Assembly: GCA_024305745.1 (NCBI GenBank) | Contig: JAHRBS010000011.1 | Location: forward strand, 744,001 to 808,000 | Direction of reading: 5' to 3' | DNA length: 64,000 nucleotides | From: Polyporus tsugae | Taxonomy: Eukaryota; Basidiomycota; Agaricomycetes; Polyporales; Polyporaceae | Part shown: positions 22,736 to 35,110 of the stretch, piece by piece | Layout: each line of letters begins with the position of its first letter | Position numbering within the stretch: the stretch's first letter is position 1 | Notes under the pieces: model-generated | Database searches by the model: none | The model's input: only the letters and a program-made list of their open reading frames with translations | Told to the model about the DNA's origin: nothing | Translations under genes and position numbers: made by a program

Positions 22736-25700
22736 TAGGAATCAACATGCAGGTGATGTTCGGCGTGATGAGAACCAGCTTACCAAGAACAGTATGGTCG
22801 ACAGGTATTCTAGCTCTCTTCTTGTATCCGAGCGACTGCAGAGTCTCCGCCAGGGTGCATGAGCGATACCGACGCGCCTTGTGGTGGTGTAGTGGTGAGA
22901 ATGGTCGAGGTCGAGGGCAGCGTGAGGCGGGACATATGTGGAATAGTGAAGGCTTGCCAGCCCGATGTCACCAAACAGCATGCTGGTACAGTGAGAGAGC
23001 GCCATGCAGTGCGAATATAATGACTGGGAAACGAGATAGGACATTGGCGCGCGTGCGCGTGCCGTAAGCGCCCGAGCAGGAGCAGAACCATGCGTGGAAT
23101 AGCCAACGGGGGATTAATTGCTAAGCATCAAAGATAGCTATATCATGCATTTGCATCCAACATGGACATGTTTACCAAGTTTGGTGCAACTCGGCCAAGG
23201 TCTGCTCCTGGAATTGCAAGAGCTTGTTTGCGGGGCGAGTGGAGTCGAACCACGGGCACGTGATCGGAGCACTCCATGTCGCGTTCCAGTTGCGTTCCAG
23301 TGTCACGTCGTGTTGTCTCCCTGCTCATTAGTCTCTCCCAGCATTGTCAGTTTCCTGCTCTCTGACTCAACATCAGACGCGGCGTTACAGATTTGCGGAA
23401 GTCATCAACACAGATCGTGAAGCCATAGAAATGGCTTCTTCAGCCCAAAGGTGACTCTGTCGCCCCCGGGCCTGTCGAACTCGAACAGGCATAAGACGAA
23501 ATATATCCATGGATGAAGCGCAAGCCACAGCCTGCGATATGACCAGCGAATTCCGCTGTTAGGTCACCTCAGCCAGACACCGCGACCGGTTACGAACTTC
23601 AAGTTCGCGCGCGTCGCTTGTGGTTGCGGACCTCATGTGAGCCATACAGCCCTACCCGCAAACATTCGCTGCTGACCTGGGCCTCCTTTCCAAAACACAG
23701 ATTCTTAGATCTCACCTCGCAGTCGACGTTAAGCTTGCATGCCTTCCCATACACCGTCTGATTGAGGGTTGCGGCAAGTCGGAGCACGCGTGGAGCATCC
23801 GGTAAAATCCAAAATATACAATATATTTGTTCCATCCACCGACAGGTCGCAGGCCGCCGAATACCCGACAAGAACGCATAAACAAAGCTCATTGAAGATG
23901 GTCTTGAAGCTTTACGACTTCGCCGGGGCCGTGACCGTCTGTTACGATCATCCCAGGGCTACCACAGCCTGGACTTGCCTCCATTCGGCTGTCCTCAGGC
24001 CGTCCGCTCCCGTCGTATGTCCGGCATCCCATGCCTTGACGGGCTGTATTTCGCAAGGTGTGTCCTCGGGTCAAATTTGGAGGAGTTGGGCATGAGTCCG
24101 TGCGTACTTCATCCGAGATCCTTTTGACTGGACCGTCGGCTTGATGAGCTGGCCGACCACTTTGAGGGCCAATACCTGTTAACCAGATGGCGAGCCAAGG
24201 CTCCGACCTGCTAGAACGAGGACGTACCCGAGCAGCCACACCAGGTCTCGGAATGTGCGAGACTGGTCAATACGCTGACAAGAAACAGGACGGGGCGTCA
24301 CGGGAGCGAGCGAGACAAATGTAGATCTGCAGGGTGGTGGATGAGACCATCTCGGGCGATTCTCGGCTGTGCAGAGCACGGACAAACTAAGTGAATACAA
24401 AGTAAGTACGCAGCGGACAGCAGGAACATGTTTGAGACTGACCGCCTCTGAACAGACCCTGAGCGTGTGCAGTTGCAATTACGGTGCTGAGTAAAAATGC
24501 GACGGCCGACGGACTCGAACCTGCGCGGAATGGGGCCAGAGCAGAAAATGCAAGACGTTCAAGCCCTCGGTGGTGGTTCCGCGTGCGAACCTAGTATACC
24601 GAGAGATATATCAGTCGAGGTTCTGGCAACGCTCGCAGTATGTGCTCACCTCCATCCCCCATCTCGCCACGCTCGACGACTGTCACCCACTATCGGACCC
24701 CCTGTCTCGTTGCCGACTGTCCCCAACTTCGACCTCGTTCTTCTGCTCCAGTCTGAGACCCCTCGACCGTCCTCGACCGTCTCAAGGTCACCCTCAGTCT
24801 ATCTCCACACGCCTGCGGCTTCCGTCTCCTCAAGTGCGTGCTCGCCGCTCCTTCCAGCTCTCGACTTTCTGTGGCCTTCGCTGTCGCCATTGCGCCTCCG
24901 GACCTCCGTTCGCCGCCGCCTTTCACATCCTACGCCGTCTGATCCACCGCGCCTGACCGCGATATCCTTCTATCTGCCACGGTCCCATCCCGGTGGGTAG
25001 GCACGTCGTACAAGGTGAGACCGCGTTTGTGCTCACTGTTGCGCACGGAGCTCACGGACGAAGAAAACAGATATATTGCTGGTCCCGTACCTACGGCAAG
25101 TAGTGATTCAAGACGGTGCAAGATACAGCGGCGTACCTGGTGAGCTGTCCGTCTCCCTCATCCCCGCATACAGTGCATGCCTTGACTGCAGCATGCCTTG
25201 ACTGCAGCGACAGGGATCCTTCTTGGACGACTCTCGGGTCGTCATACCACGCGACAGCTGAGACGGTCGTGGTACGCGTCGTCATCGATCTGCTGCACGT
25301 CCCACGAGCGCCGTTCACCGCCATTCCTCGTCCTCCCGGGCGGGCCTGCCAGTCCGCCATGTGCTCGCCTGCCGCCATGCTTGCGCTCCGCGGTTCGCTT
25401 CAGGATGTAGTCCATTGTCTTCCTGTCTGCGCTCGCATCCCAGGCTGTGCGTCTGAGACCGCGAGAGGCCTGCAGAATACAAACAAGGTGAGTAATCGTC
25501 ATCTCGCACACGAGCTGCGGTATTCTCACCTCCGGCTCCTCTGTTCAAGGGTGGAGGCCGGGTCGGTTGCGTGGCGGAGGCGTCCTGTGGAGGGTTGGGC
25601 GTAGTGTGTACCTGCTTAGGGCATGTCCATAGTAGCACATAGCTCCGGCGGGGAGGTGAGAGCCCTCGTAACGCGCCGCCCAGGAGAGCACCGGATGGCG

Positions 25701-28700
25701 GTGCGTCTAACTGACCCGGGCGCACTCGGGCTGTACTTGCGAGACGCACCGAGTGCGTCTGGGTCAGAGGCGAGTGGTGGAAGTTGTATGTCCGGGGGAA
25801 GGGGGCGGCCACCTCGTGCGCCGCAGAAGTCGTCCTTCGGCAGAACTGACGATGCAGGCGCACTCGAAAACCTGCTGAGATCCCGCGTGAGAGGGTATGG
25901 CGGATCTGAGCCGAGTTCCCCCCCGTGCTGCGACGCAACTCTTGCTCGCCGACGGGGCGCATCCCGGCGGTCATTTCTCGACGATCTAGGGTAGTGCAGG
26001 GGTGTCAGATCTTGCACACGGGCTGTGTTGGACCGTGTAGGGGTTGCGGGAAGAGATGCACTCACCAGTGGGCCCTGAAGTTCTGCAGCGTCGCCGGTGC
26101 CATCCGTTCGCCTAAGAGAGAATGGTGGGAGTTGATTGATGTTTGAATGGCCGGGCATCTGGATAAGGCGATGGGTTCACCTTCGGGTCATAGTAGAGAT
26201 GACCGGGCGGGGAGTTGCGAGCGATGCGGGGCGCCACCCGAAGGTGTGCTTGTAGGCATCGGCGGGGTTGTCTCCAGTGTTCAGAAGGGGGAAGGGGTGA
26301 GATACAGAGTGGCGGGGCTGCCTGGTACGCGTGTACAAGCAATGTGAGCACCCATGCAGCCATCCTTCAACATCCCCAACTGCGCCCCGTCCCGGATGGT
26401 TTGGCCGGGGTCACACTCCCGTTCTAAGCAGTCCAGTGCAGCTTCCGTAAATGCTCCAGACAGCTGACATTTGTACTCGCTTGCGTCGCGCTCAGCTCCT
26501 CAAGGGAGCTGGTGTAACGGCCTCTGGTCGTTGCACGAGCCTCATGGCATTGTTTTGGTCTTCCTGTGTTTGTGTTAGTTAGTCCCATGTGTTTGCTTCT
26601 GTATTTAGATTCTGGAAATGTTCATCCGCCCCGCCCCTCCGATTCACCGTGGTTGAGGACTCCCTGTCTCACTTACTATAGGTACAGACCTCTTGTTCTG
26701 TAGCGACCCGTATGTCACATATACTGTGGTCCCGATGTCCCGTACCCTACCCCTTCTCGAGCAACGCAGTGTCGCCCCGCACCTTGCTCTTCGCCCTCGC
26801 GGTGACATTACCAGGGCCTTCGCTCCCACTCAAGTTGCCTTGCTTTTGACGTGAGTCGTTACGTGATGGCCCGATCTCCGACTTTGAACGACCTAATAAT
26901 ATTCAAGCCTACTGCAGTGATAACACTGCGAGTCAGATGGTCACAACAGAGTCCCTGTACTGATTATCTGTAGCCCGGTGCGGGGAGCTCCTCGGAATAC
27001 ATAAGCCCAAGGGTGACTGGGGGGTCCGCCACACCACGCGAGAAATGATGGGCGTCGTTGTGCCAACCTTCCCAATATGGAGCTGAGCCATCCTGCTTGC
27101 AGTATGACGGGGTGTTCTTCCACCACTTAATCCAACGTATTTCACCTTCATTTCTTGTTTTATTGTTCAACGAGTGCCTACAGAAGCCATCCGTATAGAA
27201 TGGAGTAGTCTAGGATGCGGGAATTGTATCTGCTTCGTGCCTTATGAATTTCCGGATTTTTTGATTTTTTTCGCGCGGAGACGCACGTGGACACCAATTT
27301 CGGAAACAGCTGTAGACCCGTCTCTCCCCGTGTTTTTCGCTCTCCGAGTCGGGGTCGGATAAGGCGGGTATAAACTGTCTGGTTACGAGACTAGCGTGAA
27401 CCTTCTGCTGTCCCACTAACAGGGGCCGTCGTGAACCTTCCACGCTCTGCAAATACTCATGCATCATGCGATGCTCGAGAGAGGGCGAGGGCGGCTAGCA
27501 CGGTGGGGACGGTCGCGTATGGTACGACTCGTGGTACTACCCCCTAGCCCGGTAGTCTCCTCCCTGGCGTCTATTTGACCATCAGTTCCGCCGCCTCTCT
27601 CCCACAGCTCTTGCTGTGGAGCGTGATGTTGACGCGCTGTGCCAAGGCATGCCCCCCATGTCGCCTGGCTTCACAAAGCGTGGGTTGGAGGGCGAGTGCG
27701 GTGGCACCGCGGGGCTTCACTGAGGGTTCCTACTAGGCCCGTCAGCCTGTTCGGTGATGTGAGGATCACTGAACAGATTGCCCTGCCTTCAAACCCCGCT
27801 GATCCCCCACTCGGTTTGGACGACACGCCCACCGACTGGCTTGGGAGTCTAGAGGGTTCCGCGCCTGCATGCGGCATGCCTGACCAGGCCTGCCCCTCCC
27901 ACTGGCCATGGACCCCATTTTGCTCATCCTCGATCTGGTGAGCCTTCTCGACGTATGATGCATAATTGACCACAGCCGCAATGGCTGAGTTACTTTCTCT
28001 GTCATTACGGTGTTCACTTGCGTCAAGATCGACACGTCAGCCCGTGATTTGTTGCCGGAGGAGTTAACGACCTCTTGCGAGGTTGCATTGCGATCGCAGA
28101 CTCGTCGGCGTATCTGGTGAGTGAAGAGAGCTCATCTAAGCATCGCGTCCTCGGCGGCAACTCTGATATCCATGATTAAGTGGGCAGGCAACGCGCTAGT
28201 ACCTGGCGCACATAGGCCCCTTACCCCCAGAGCATTCTAGGCAGACCCCATCTCGAGTTTGTCTTGATCCGGGTGAGCTTTCTGGATGTACAGTTCCTCG
28301 CGAATGCGGTGACTCACTTTGTGTCTCTATTGTTACAGCTAGCATCTGCAACGAGGTCGACGGCTGTAGGTCCCCCCCCTGATTATACATCTCATACTCT
28401 TATCTTCATCCTCTGTCGTACTTACGACTACTGCGGCCATGCTGGCACCCTAATACTCAGCCTTTTATTTTTGTCTGACTGCGCGACACCGACTGTGTCC
28501 CCCTCGATCAGTGACATTCTCTTTGGTTTTTGACTCCGTTCCTCGACTCTCGACTCTCGACCTCGACCTTCATCTCAGTGTTTCGTTTCGACCCCATCTT
28601 TCGTCTTTCCTATTCTCTCTCGTCGCTCCTCGACTCGGGACGCCCTCAGACTACGTACATCGGCTGTACCGGTCCGCTACCACCTACCACGCTCCTTACA

Positions 28701-28773
28701 CCATTACTCCCTCATCCCTCACTTCCCTTGTGCACCTCACCGGACCGTCGCACCTTCGGATCACACTCGGAGA
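22736..28773. other. 6-kb gene desert with two isolated Pol III B-box-like sites
   Basis: No protein gene is recognised. The several open frames in 24.5-26.2 kb are Ser/Pro/Arg-rich on both strands and look like compositional artefacts. Two minus-strand matches to the tRNA B box are present: GGTTCGACTCC at 23251-23241 and GGTTCGAGTCC at 24521-24511. The second is followed by a T5 run (minus strand, 24497-24493). No cloverleaf or matching 5' acceptor strand could be found for either, so no tRNA is called. Confidence 0.4.
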
Positions 28774-29878
28774 GTGTTCACGTCTATCACCGGTATCGAC
28801 GGCGACGTCCTCCTTCGGAATAGCAAGCTGAAGACGGCGAGCGTCGCTCAAAGCATGTCATGGACTGCACATCGGGTTACTACTCGGGATAAAGATCGCG
28901 CATACACTGTCATGGGTATCTACGGAGTAGCGCAAGGGTGGTTATCAGGCTTTCCTGTGACTTCAGAAGGAGATCATTGCCATTTGCCCTGACCAGAGCT
29001 GCGTGGGGTTCCACACATCCCGATCTCCACAGCGCATATGATGCCATTCAGCTCGCCTAGGCTGGCATTGTTGTCTCCGTCGAGGGTGCCCGTGCATTGA
29101 AACGAGCAGACAGGCCGTAACCTCTTTTCTCAATCCCCATCTGACTCGTCTCATCGCATTTCATCCGCATGAGCGATCATTCCACGTATTTGGAACAGAT
29201 TTGAGTCGTCCTTGTCGCAGTGCTGGCTTGTACTATTGACGCATCCGGTACCTCCATCACACTCCTGTTCCTTTCTGAGTCTCCAAATTCTTTTGATCGG
29301 TGGGACGACTTTTCGCAGGAGCTGTTTTCCGACGGTGTGGTTTTGGGGGCGCAAAACAGTGGCAAGGGCGAAATCGTACTCCGTGGAGGTGGATCGCCTC
29401 CGAGTCGTACGTTGGGTACGTTTTATCGAGGAGCAACATTGCAAATTGGAGCCACTGGCCTACCATCCCGCCCGACAAATAGTGTACTGCCCCCAGGTTG
29501 CAATCCTTCCATTTTGTATGCGCTGATTTTCACAGGCGGGAGCTGCGTGTCCAACATCTAGCCATAGTCGTAACTATCTACGAAATCACCCCGCTAGACG
29601 TACTCTCCACCCTCCGGAGTCCCAAATACGTCACCAAAACCCCTAGCTGGGTCTTCGATCGTCTCAAGAACCACTGTGGCTTTAGTTTTAGTTCTTCACC
29701 ATCTCCAGCGGACGCCCGCTGGACCCTGCACAACACCTGGCCTATTACCCGTCCCAAAGGCGCTGGCACGTTCCACATTCTTTTCGTCAACGCCACGCAC
29801 ACCGAGACTCTCGGGGTCGTGATGTGTCACAGTGCTCCGAGAGTGCCATGGCAAATGCCCACCGTTCCGAGGCGCTAG
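28774..29878 (+). pseudogene. HET-domain (heterokaryon incompatibility-type) protein, degraded
   Basis: HET proteins trigger cell death in non-self recognition. Here only a decayed C-terminal part of the domain is visible. From 28774 the frame reads SITGIDGDVLL...SVAQSMSWTAHR and TTRDKDRAYTVMGIYGV. These match the family signature in which Trp, the TTR pair, DRAY and MGIF/YGV are conserved. The frame is then lost. One base shifted, it resumes as AFL-stop-LQKEIIAICPDQS (TGA at 28958-28960), the segment normally written AFxRLQEEII...DQS. Later pieces (LLFLSESPNSFDRWDDF near 29265; a stretch at about 29545-29878) fit the usual downstream domain weakly. Multiple stops and shifts make a functional product very unlikely. 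The 5' half of the gene was not found. Confidence 0.6.
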
Positions 29879-31559
29879 CAGGCTTCAAGTGTTCTTAGCC
29901 CTAGGTGTTCTCCATCATGCTGATACAGGCGGCATTGAAGCAGCTTCCGAAGGGCGACCAGGCGGAGTGTCGGCGTGCACACCTCCTCAGAGATGACAGA
30001 GACGCCCAATTTGAGTTCCCCATCGGGTCTGAGCGCTGATCTGAGCGCTAGTGCTGATGAATCAATGAAGCATCGATGAAGTCGCGAGACGGGTCGTGCA
30101 TATCTGGTGCAGTCCTTCCTACATTCCAAAAATTGGGGTTATGTACAATGACTGGAATGGTAATCCAATGACGAATACGTTCATTATCTCGATGGACCTT
30201 GTTGTGTTTGAGAAGGTATAGCATCCACTGACCCGCCTTCCCCTACTCCCCCTACTCCGAGTACCCACACAACATCCCGCTCCATTTGTTAACCTGTAGG
30301 GACCATCTGACATCGCGAGTGTACTGTACGATAGGTAGCTCTGGTTTAAAGCAATGTAATCCTGCTCGCCAATCACGTACTAGTACTAGTGCCTGTTGTC
30401 CCGACGCCAACTAAGACAGCTACATACACCAATAATTGTTTCTCGCGCATTCCTGGCCGCCGCACAGCCACCTGGGGATGCATCTGGAAATCAAGTTAGA
30501 GGTTAAACGCAGGAGATTTCGGAAGGGGTGCAAGCGGACACTAGCATTGCAGCTTGAATGGCACACAGAGAGAGACACAGGCATATGTAGTACACCCGCC
30601 CTCGTTATAATTACTATGCGTACGATGGGAGAACGCCCAAAGCCTCACCACCAAGTGTATGCGGCCTCTGCACGCACGTCCTCCGCCATCTTGTCCGGCC
30701 GCTCGCTCAAGTAATGCCTCGCCCTGCTGCCCTCTGCGCTGATGCCTTTCCAGCCCAAAGCCGCGCTACGTAGCTAGTACGGGCCGTTCCATCCATAGCA
30801 GAGCCTCGCTGCACGCCTGGTGGACGTCCTCATGAATGTCAAGTGTAGGTTCGAAGAGGTCGGCGAGGATCGTCGCAAGACGGCGTCATCCTTGAATGCT
30901 TGGTCGACGCAGACATGGTGGAGCGCACCTGAGTCATGGATGGTTAATGGTTAGACGCAGCGAGAAGCGGAGGGGAGAACATTCGATGTACCAGGTCTGC
31001 AATGAGTGCGACCGTAGTAGCAGCGAGTACGGTGGCCCGAGTCGTGAGCTGTCCATGTTTGACGAGACATCCTCTACCCGAGACGGCGTTCACGCCGTTT
31101 ACGCAGCCATGGAGGAGGGTCGTTCACATTTCATGCACATACGGATCTGTGGATACCCAGAGGAAGGTGACATCAGGATTGCTTGGACTGGTCCCCGATC
31201 CCGAGGCCCCCATGTCCCGGAGCGATGCTTCAAGCTACCAACCGGTGGATCCGGTGACGTACTCGTCCATGTTGTGTCGTAAATTCGAGCCCGTCGCGCA
31301 TACGATCTCCTTCACGTTTCCGTACACGTGATCACACGTGCACCCTTAAGTATGTCAAGCTAGATCCGAGTGGACATCCGCAACCGCGAGCGCCGCCCGT
31401 GGCGCAGACACGGTGCCCCCGGGAACTTGACTTGGCTCCCAAACGAACATGGGTGTTGAGGGTTCTATGCGAATGTTTCATACCGTCAGCGTGGTGTCAA
31501 TGTCCGACGCAAGCGACGAGCCGACGGCGTTGCATTCTCGAAGCCTCACCTGTTAACGA
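29879..31559. other. gene-poor stretch with one weak minus-strand peptide
   Basis: Nothing is firmly recognised. A minus-strand reading near 30880-30760 gives a plausible helical peptide ending in a stop (DIHEDVHQACSEALLWMERP), but it is out of frame with what precedes it. The plus-strand frame 30896-31282 has no known motif. Confidence 0.3.
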
Positions 31560-31770
31560 TTTCAAGCTAAACGCCAAAAATCGGAGGTGCGCGGGGACGA
31601 CGGCGACGTACCTCGGTCTTTCGTTCTCCTCATCCGCTTCGATGTTATCCGTGGCCACGTCCTCCGTCTCTCGCATTTCACGCGCCCTCCAGGTATCCGC
31701 ATCTTGAGACCCGCGAGCTTCGCCGGGCGCTCGTATAGATCGCCGTCGGATTGGCACCCAACAATTCGGC
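31560..31770 (-). repeat. diverged duplicated segment, copy 1
   Basis: About 200 bp that reappears, diverged and with indels, at 32139-32345. On the minus strand both copies read an acidic peptide (copy 1 REMRETEDV then IEADEENE) followed by the same GTACGTCGCCGTCG, which resembles a splice donor. They look like two paralogous exons of an unrecognised minus-strand gene. Copy 1 carries small indels relative to copy 2. Confidence 0.55.
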
Positions 31771-32138
31771 AGCGGGGCGCTGCATGGGCGTGCGAGATGG
31801 CGGTGGCGTTGCGTCGGGCTGAAAAGACGGCATGCCCGGGTGAGAGAGGAGTCCCCACTGGAGACAGGTCTTGGGTCATGCGACCGTCCTCGTCGCAGTT
31901 AGCTACTATAGGGGGAGGGGGCAGACGGCAGAAACGAGTGTGAATGCCAGGCAGAACCCGGTGTCTGGGAGCGGGCGACTGCTACCATAGCCCTCCCAGA
32001 TCGCTCACTGTGGAAAATTTGAATCCTCAGGCATTCAGCCTGCCAAGTAGGCAGCTAGGTGAACCGGGACTCCCTCGACGGTCAACTGGCACATTGTGGG
32101 CGTGTCTTGAGGTTTCCCAGGCTTTGAATGACAACCGA

Positions 32139-32345
32139 GCGTTTTGAGCCAGACGTCAAGAACAAGAGACACGCGGGGGCGACGGCGACGTACCTCGTGA
32201 CGAAAAACACTGCGGCCGTTCTCCTCATCCGCCTCGACGGGACTCACGTCCTCCATCTCTCGCATCTCCAGGTATATATCCACATCGATGCTCTCGAGAC
32301 CTGCAAGCGTCGCCGCGTGCTGGTAGATCGCCCTCAAATTGGCAC
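32139..32345 (-). repeat. diverged duplicated segment, copy 2
   Basis: Second copy of the segment at 31560-31770, about 575 bp away in the same orientation. The minus-strand peptide is longer and cleaner here (AIYQHAATLAGLESIDVDIY, then LEMREMEDV and EADEENGR), ending at GTACGTCGCCGTCG. No family recognised. Confidence 0.55.
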
Positions 32346-32437
32346 GGAAAACCCATGCGTACCAAGCTCCCGCACAACCAGCGACTTGCGGATCCCAGCC
32401 TTCAGAATGGATAGGCCTTAAGACCCATCAGGGAGGA

Positions 32438-32500
32438 GGGGAAAGGGGAAAGGGGAAAGGGGAAAGGGGAAAGGGGAAAGGGGAAAGGGGAAAGGGGAAA
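32438..32500. repeat. tandem heptamer (GGGGAAA) x 9
   Basis: Nine perfect copies of GGGGAAA, 63 bp, with an extreme purine bias on the plus strand. Single GGGGAAA words recur further on, for example near 32931 and 33165. Confidence 0.97.
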
Positions 32501-32664
32501 GGCGGGAATAAAAGGCGAGAATAAGATGACCGAGACGGGGTGGTATGCTCCAGAATTTGCATGAGCACCTCAGCGCTTCTATCTGGTAGACGGCTTACCT
32601 TCGAGGAAGCACGGTCTGAGAGACCTCGCCCCAAGGGACAAGCTGGCCAGTTCAGGCTTGAAGC

Positions 32665-32714
32665 AGAGAGAGAGACAGAGACAGAGACAGAGACAGAGAC
32701 AGAGACAGAGAGAG
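32665..32714. repeat. simple repeat, six AGAGAC units inside an AG tract
   Basis: Six perfect AGAGAC hexamers at 32671-32706 flanked by AG dinucleotides. It is purine-only apart from the C in each unit. Confidence 0.95.
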
Positions 32715-33867
32715 GGCTGGGTAAACTTGCTTGATCGGCCGCGCGCAAGCACGACGTGAGCTTGAGCGTTGACCTTTAGGTTCAAGGTTGACCGGTTGAC
32801 CGGTTGACCCAGGGGCGCGAACTGAATTGGTTCGACTCGAGGGGGAGTGCCAAGGGTCCTCATCTTTCCCTCGGCCTTTCCTCAGCCTTTCATCACAGAT
32901 TCACGATGACCCTTTGATCCGGGGAAAGGTTATCCTTTCCACAACGCTGACGACATATCATCTGCCGGCATGGGTTAGCCGAGAGAAAAGTATGCCTTTC
33001 CTCCACCGTGATGGAATATCATCTGATGCTTTGGCAAAGCCGCTGCTTCCATCAACCTTCCATCAACCTTTCCATCGCATTATTTCCCCTTTGCTGGAAG
33101 CTTACCCTGCCTCCTCACCTTTCTGCGGACTAGATCAAGCTCGATATGTTTGGGCTCATGCAGTGGGGAAAGGCGAACACGAGATCGACTTTTGATCGAC
33201 TTTCCTCTACATGGATACCATCACCGAACCAGACGCGAAGAAGGGTGCGTTAACGTATGAGATCAGGTGTCCTTTTCTTCCGGAGTAATGGCAAACTTTC
33301 TTGCCACATCAGACCCGACCCTTTCCTCTTGATTTCCCACCCGAATGTGGTCAGCTTATCCGCAACACCGTCATTGGGGGAAATGATATCATTTCATGCT
33401 ACAGACAGTGTTATTGTAAGTTTATCATTTCACGCGCCTTTTCTCATCTTTTCTCTCGCCGAGAAAAGTGGGTTTATCCGCAGTGCCTGTGTCTGAAATG
33501 TTGACGCCACCACAACTTAGTTGATGCAACAAACGAGACCCCAACAAAACGTAGGAAAGTTGTACGTATGCTTCTGGCTGCCCCTTGTGGGAAACAGACG
33601 GTGTACCTGGATGGGAAAGTGTGTCTACCAGCCGTGAGGAAACAGCTCATATCCGTTCCCCCGGAAAGGATGAGGAAAGTTTGAGGAAATGTTGAGGAAA
33701 TGTTGAGGGTCCCCAGACACCTCCGCGAAACGCGCGACGCGACCGCCAAAAAAAAAAAGATCTTCGCTCCGTCCTCTCGCCGGGCGCGCCTATGTCACTG
33801 AGATTGCGTGTCGCGCAGAGCCCTCCTCTATCCACCTCCTTTTCGCTCGCTATACTTGGACTGTAAT
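32715..33867. other. gene-free, rich in GGAAA/TTTCC words
   Basis: No gene is called. TTTCC and GGAAAG words recur at irregular spacing throughout 32.86-33.71 kb, including the short tandem GTTGAGGAAAT at about 33690-33712. GGTTGACC repeats lie at about 32787-32810. A 122-codon plus frame (32827-33195) is made of the same words and has no known motif. Confidence 0.4.
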
Positions 33868-35110
33868 ATGTCGAGCCCGCCGAGCACCAATGCGCAACCT
33901 TCTCTACCCCGCTGCCATCCGATTTTGTGCAATGGCCCCCACATCTCCTGCAAGCCAACAAGCCTTTGCGATGCTCAGCACTCACTGGACACCGGTCCGC
34001 CGATCGATCCTGCTCTTCTTCCCCATGCCCAGCCTGTGCCTCCTAGTCCAGGGCCTACCACAGTAGCGAGGGTGATGCGGCGGACACACCACGCACAAAG
34101 CGTCCGCGACGCCCCCAGAAACCGACTTTGACAAGGACGCCGAAGAGGCTGCTTTGCGATGTTCCGACTGAGAACTTGACAGAGCGTCAGCTCGAAGTCC
34201 GACGTGAGTTGCAGGTATGTTCGCAATTGAGTCTGCGCGTTCGCACCTTATCTGTCCCATAAATTGGTCTGGCTACAGATGCAATCATGCACGGGGATCA
34301 CGGCAACGTCTTTCCCAGATCCCACGGCATCTAACAAGATGCCATGCGATTTCAATCTACGTGTCGACATGTACCCCAACTCTACAATCATCGCGCGTGC
34401 AACAAGCATCGTTTACGATGAGCAGTCTGTATGGCATCCTGGTTACTGGGTTTCACATGTACTGATCTAGCATTGACAGTGACACTATAGAATCCTGCAA
34501 ATACACGCTTGCACACTGCAAGAATGTGCCGTTCAACCCCGTGTGAGTATTCAGTCAGGTTTTATCTAGTTCGTTGTCCTGATATTCGCATCGTAGCTTC
34601 GTGATGATAGGATGCTAGTCACGGGAGAGTATCAGCGCCGTCATGCGAGGAACGTCCGTCCGCTCCTCGATGAGACGGCGTGGATGTCTCAGGACGAGTC
34701 CTCTTGGGAAAGTCCTGAAGATATATCGACAGGCGAATGGGTGTGGGAGCGAGTGCGACCGGCATGGCGTTCCAACAAGGTATGGCTTATCCAGATGTCT
34801 TTTTGATCCCTTGATGTACTTACAATCATCCACTGGCACCATCCTTAGTACAACAAGGTCGTGAATGGACTAGATACTATCCGCCGTCAGCAGTGTACGG
34901 CTTCTCGACGGCGGCCTCTGTCGATGACGCGCCGCAAGGACCTAGTCTGGCCACACAAGCTCAGACCCGCCATTCCCTGCGCTATTCCCATTTATGATCG
35001 GTCAGGATTGGCTGGACGACTACAAGACAACGCAATCCGACTCGGAGGTAGTCACGCGAGCCAAGGATCCCACGGAGTTCGGTGTTGCTGCAGAGATGCC
35101 GACCGCTTGA
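33868..35110 (+). CDS. unrecognised multi-exon gene, possibly damaged
   Basis: Function unknown. Coding character is clear in several blocks separated by short introns. A basic block (KRPRRPQKPTLTRTPKR) and ENLTERQLEVRRELQ end at 34214 (GTATGT donor). MPCDFNLRVDMYPNSTIIAR lies in an exon starting 34279. SCKYTLAHCKNVPFNPV is near 34495-34540. A tryptophan-rich block (ETAWMSQDESSWESPED...GEWVWERVRPAW) ends at a GTATGG donor near 34780. Final blocks read REWTRYYPPSAVYGFSTA and FMIGQDWLDDYKTTQ, ending TGA at 35108. The phases at two junctions (about 34483 and 34855-35000) do not match, so either introns are misplaced or small indels are present. ATG 33868 (MSSPPSTNAQPS) is the first plausible start, but its frame must shift before 34090. 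Confidence 0.4.

Noticed and set aside
24497..24600. tRNA gene on the minus strand ending at the T5 run
   Set aside because: A B box is present, but no 5' acceptor strand pairs with GGCCGTCGC and no D or anticodon arm could be drawn.
24497..26158. Several 120-220 codon Ser/Pro/Arg-rich frames on both strands
   Set aside because: Low complexity in all frames, no conserved residues and no splice logic. Probably GC-driven absence of stops.
32400..32510. CRISPR-like or regulatory array at the GGGGAAA repeat
   Set aside because: The repeat is a perfect 7-bp tandem without spacers, in a eukaryotic context. It is a simple satellite.
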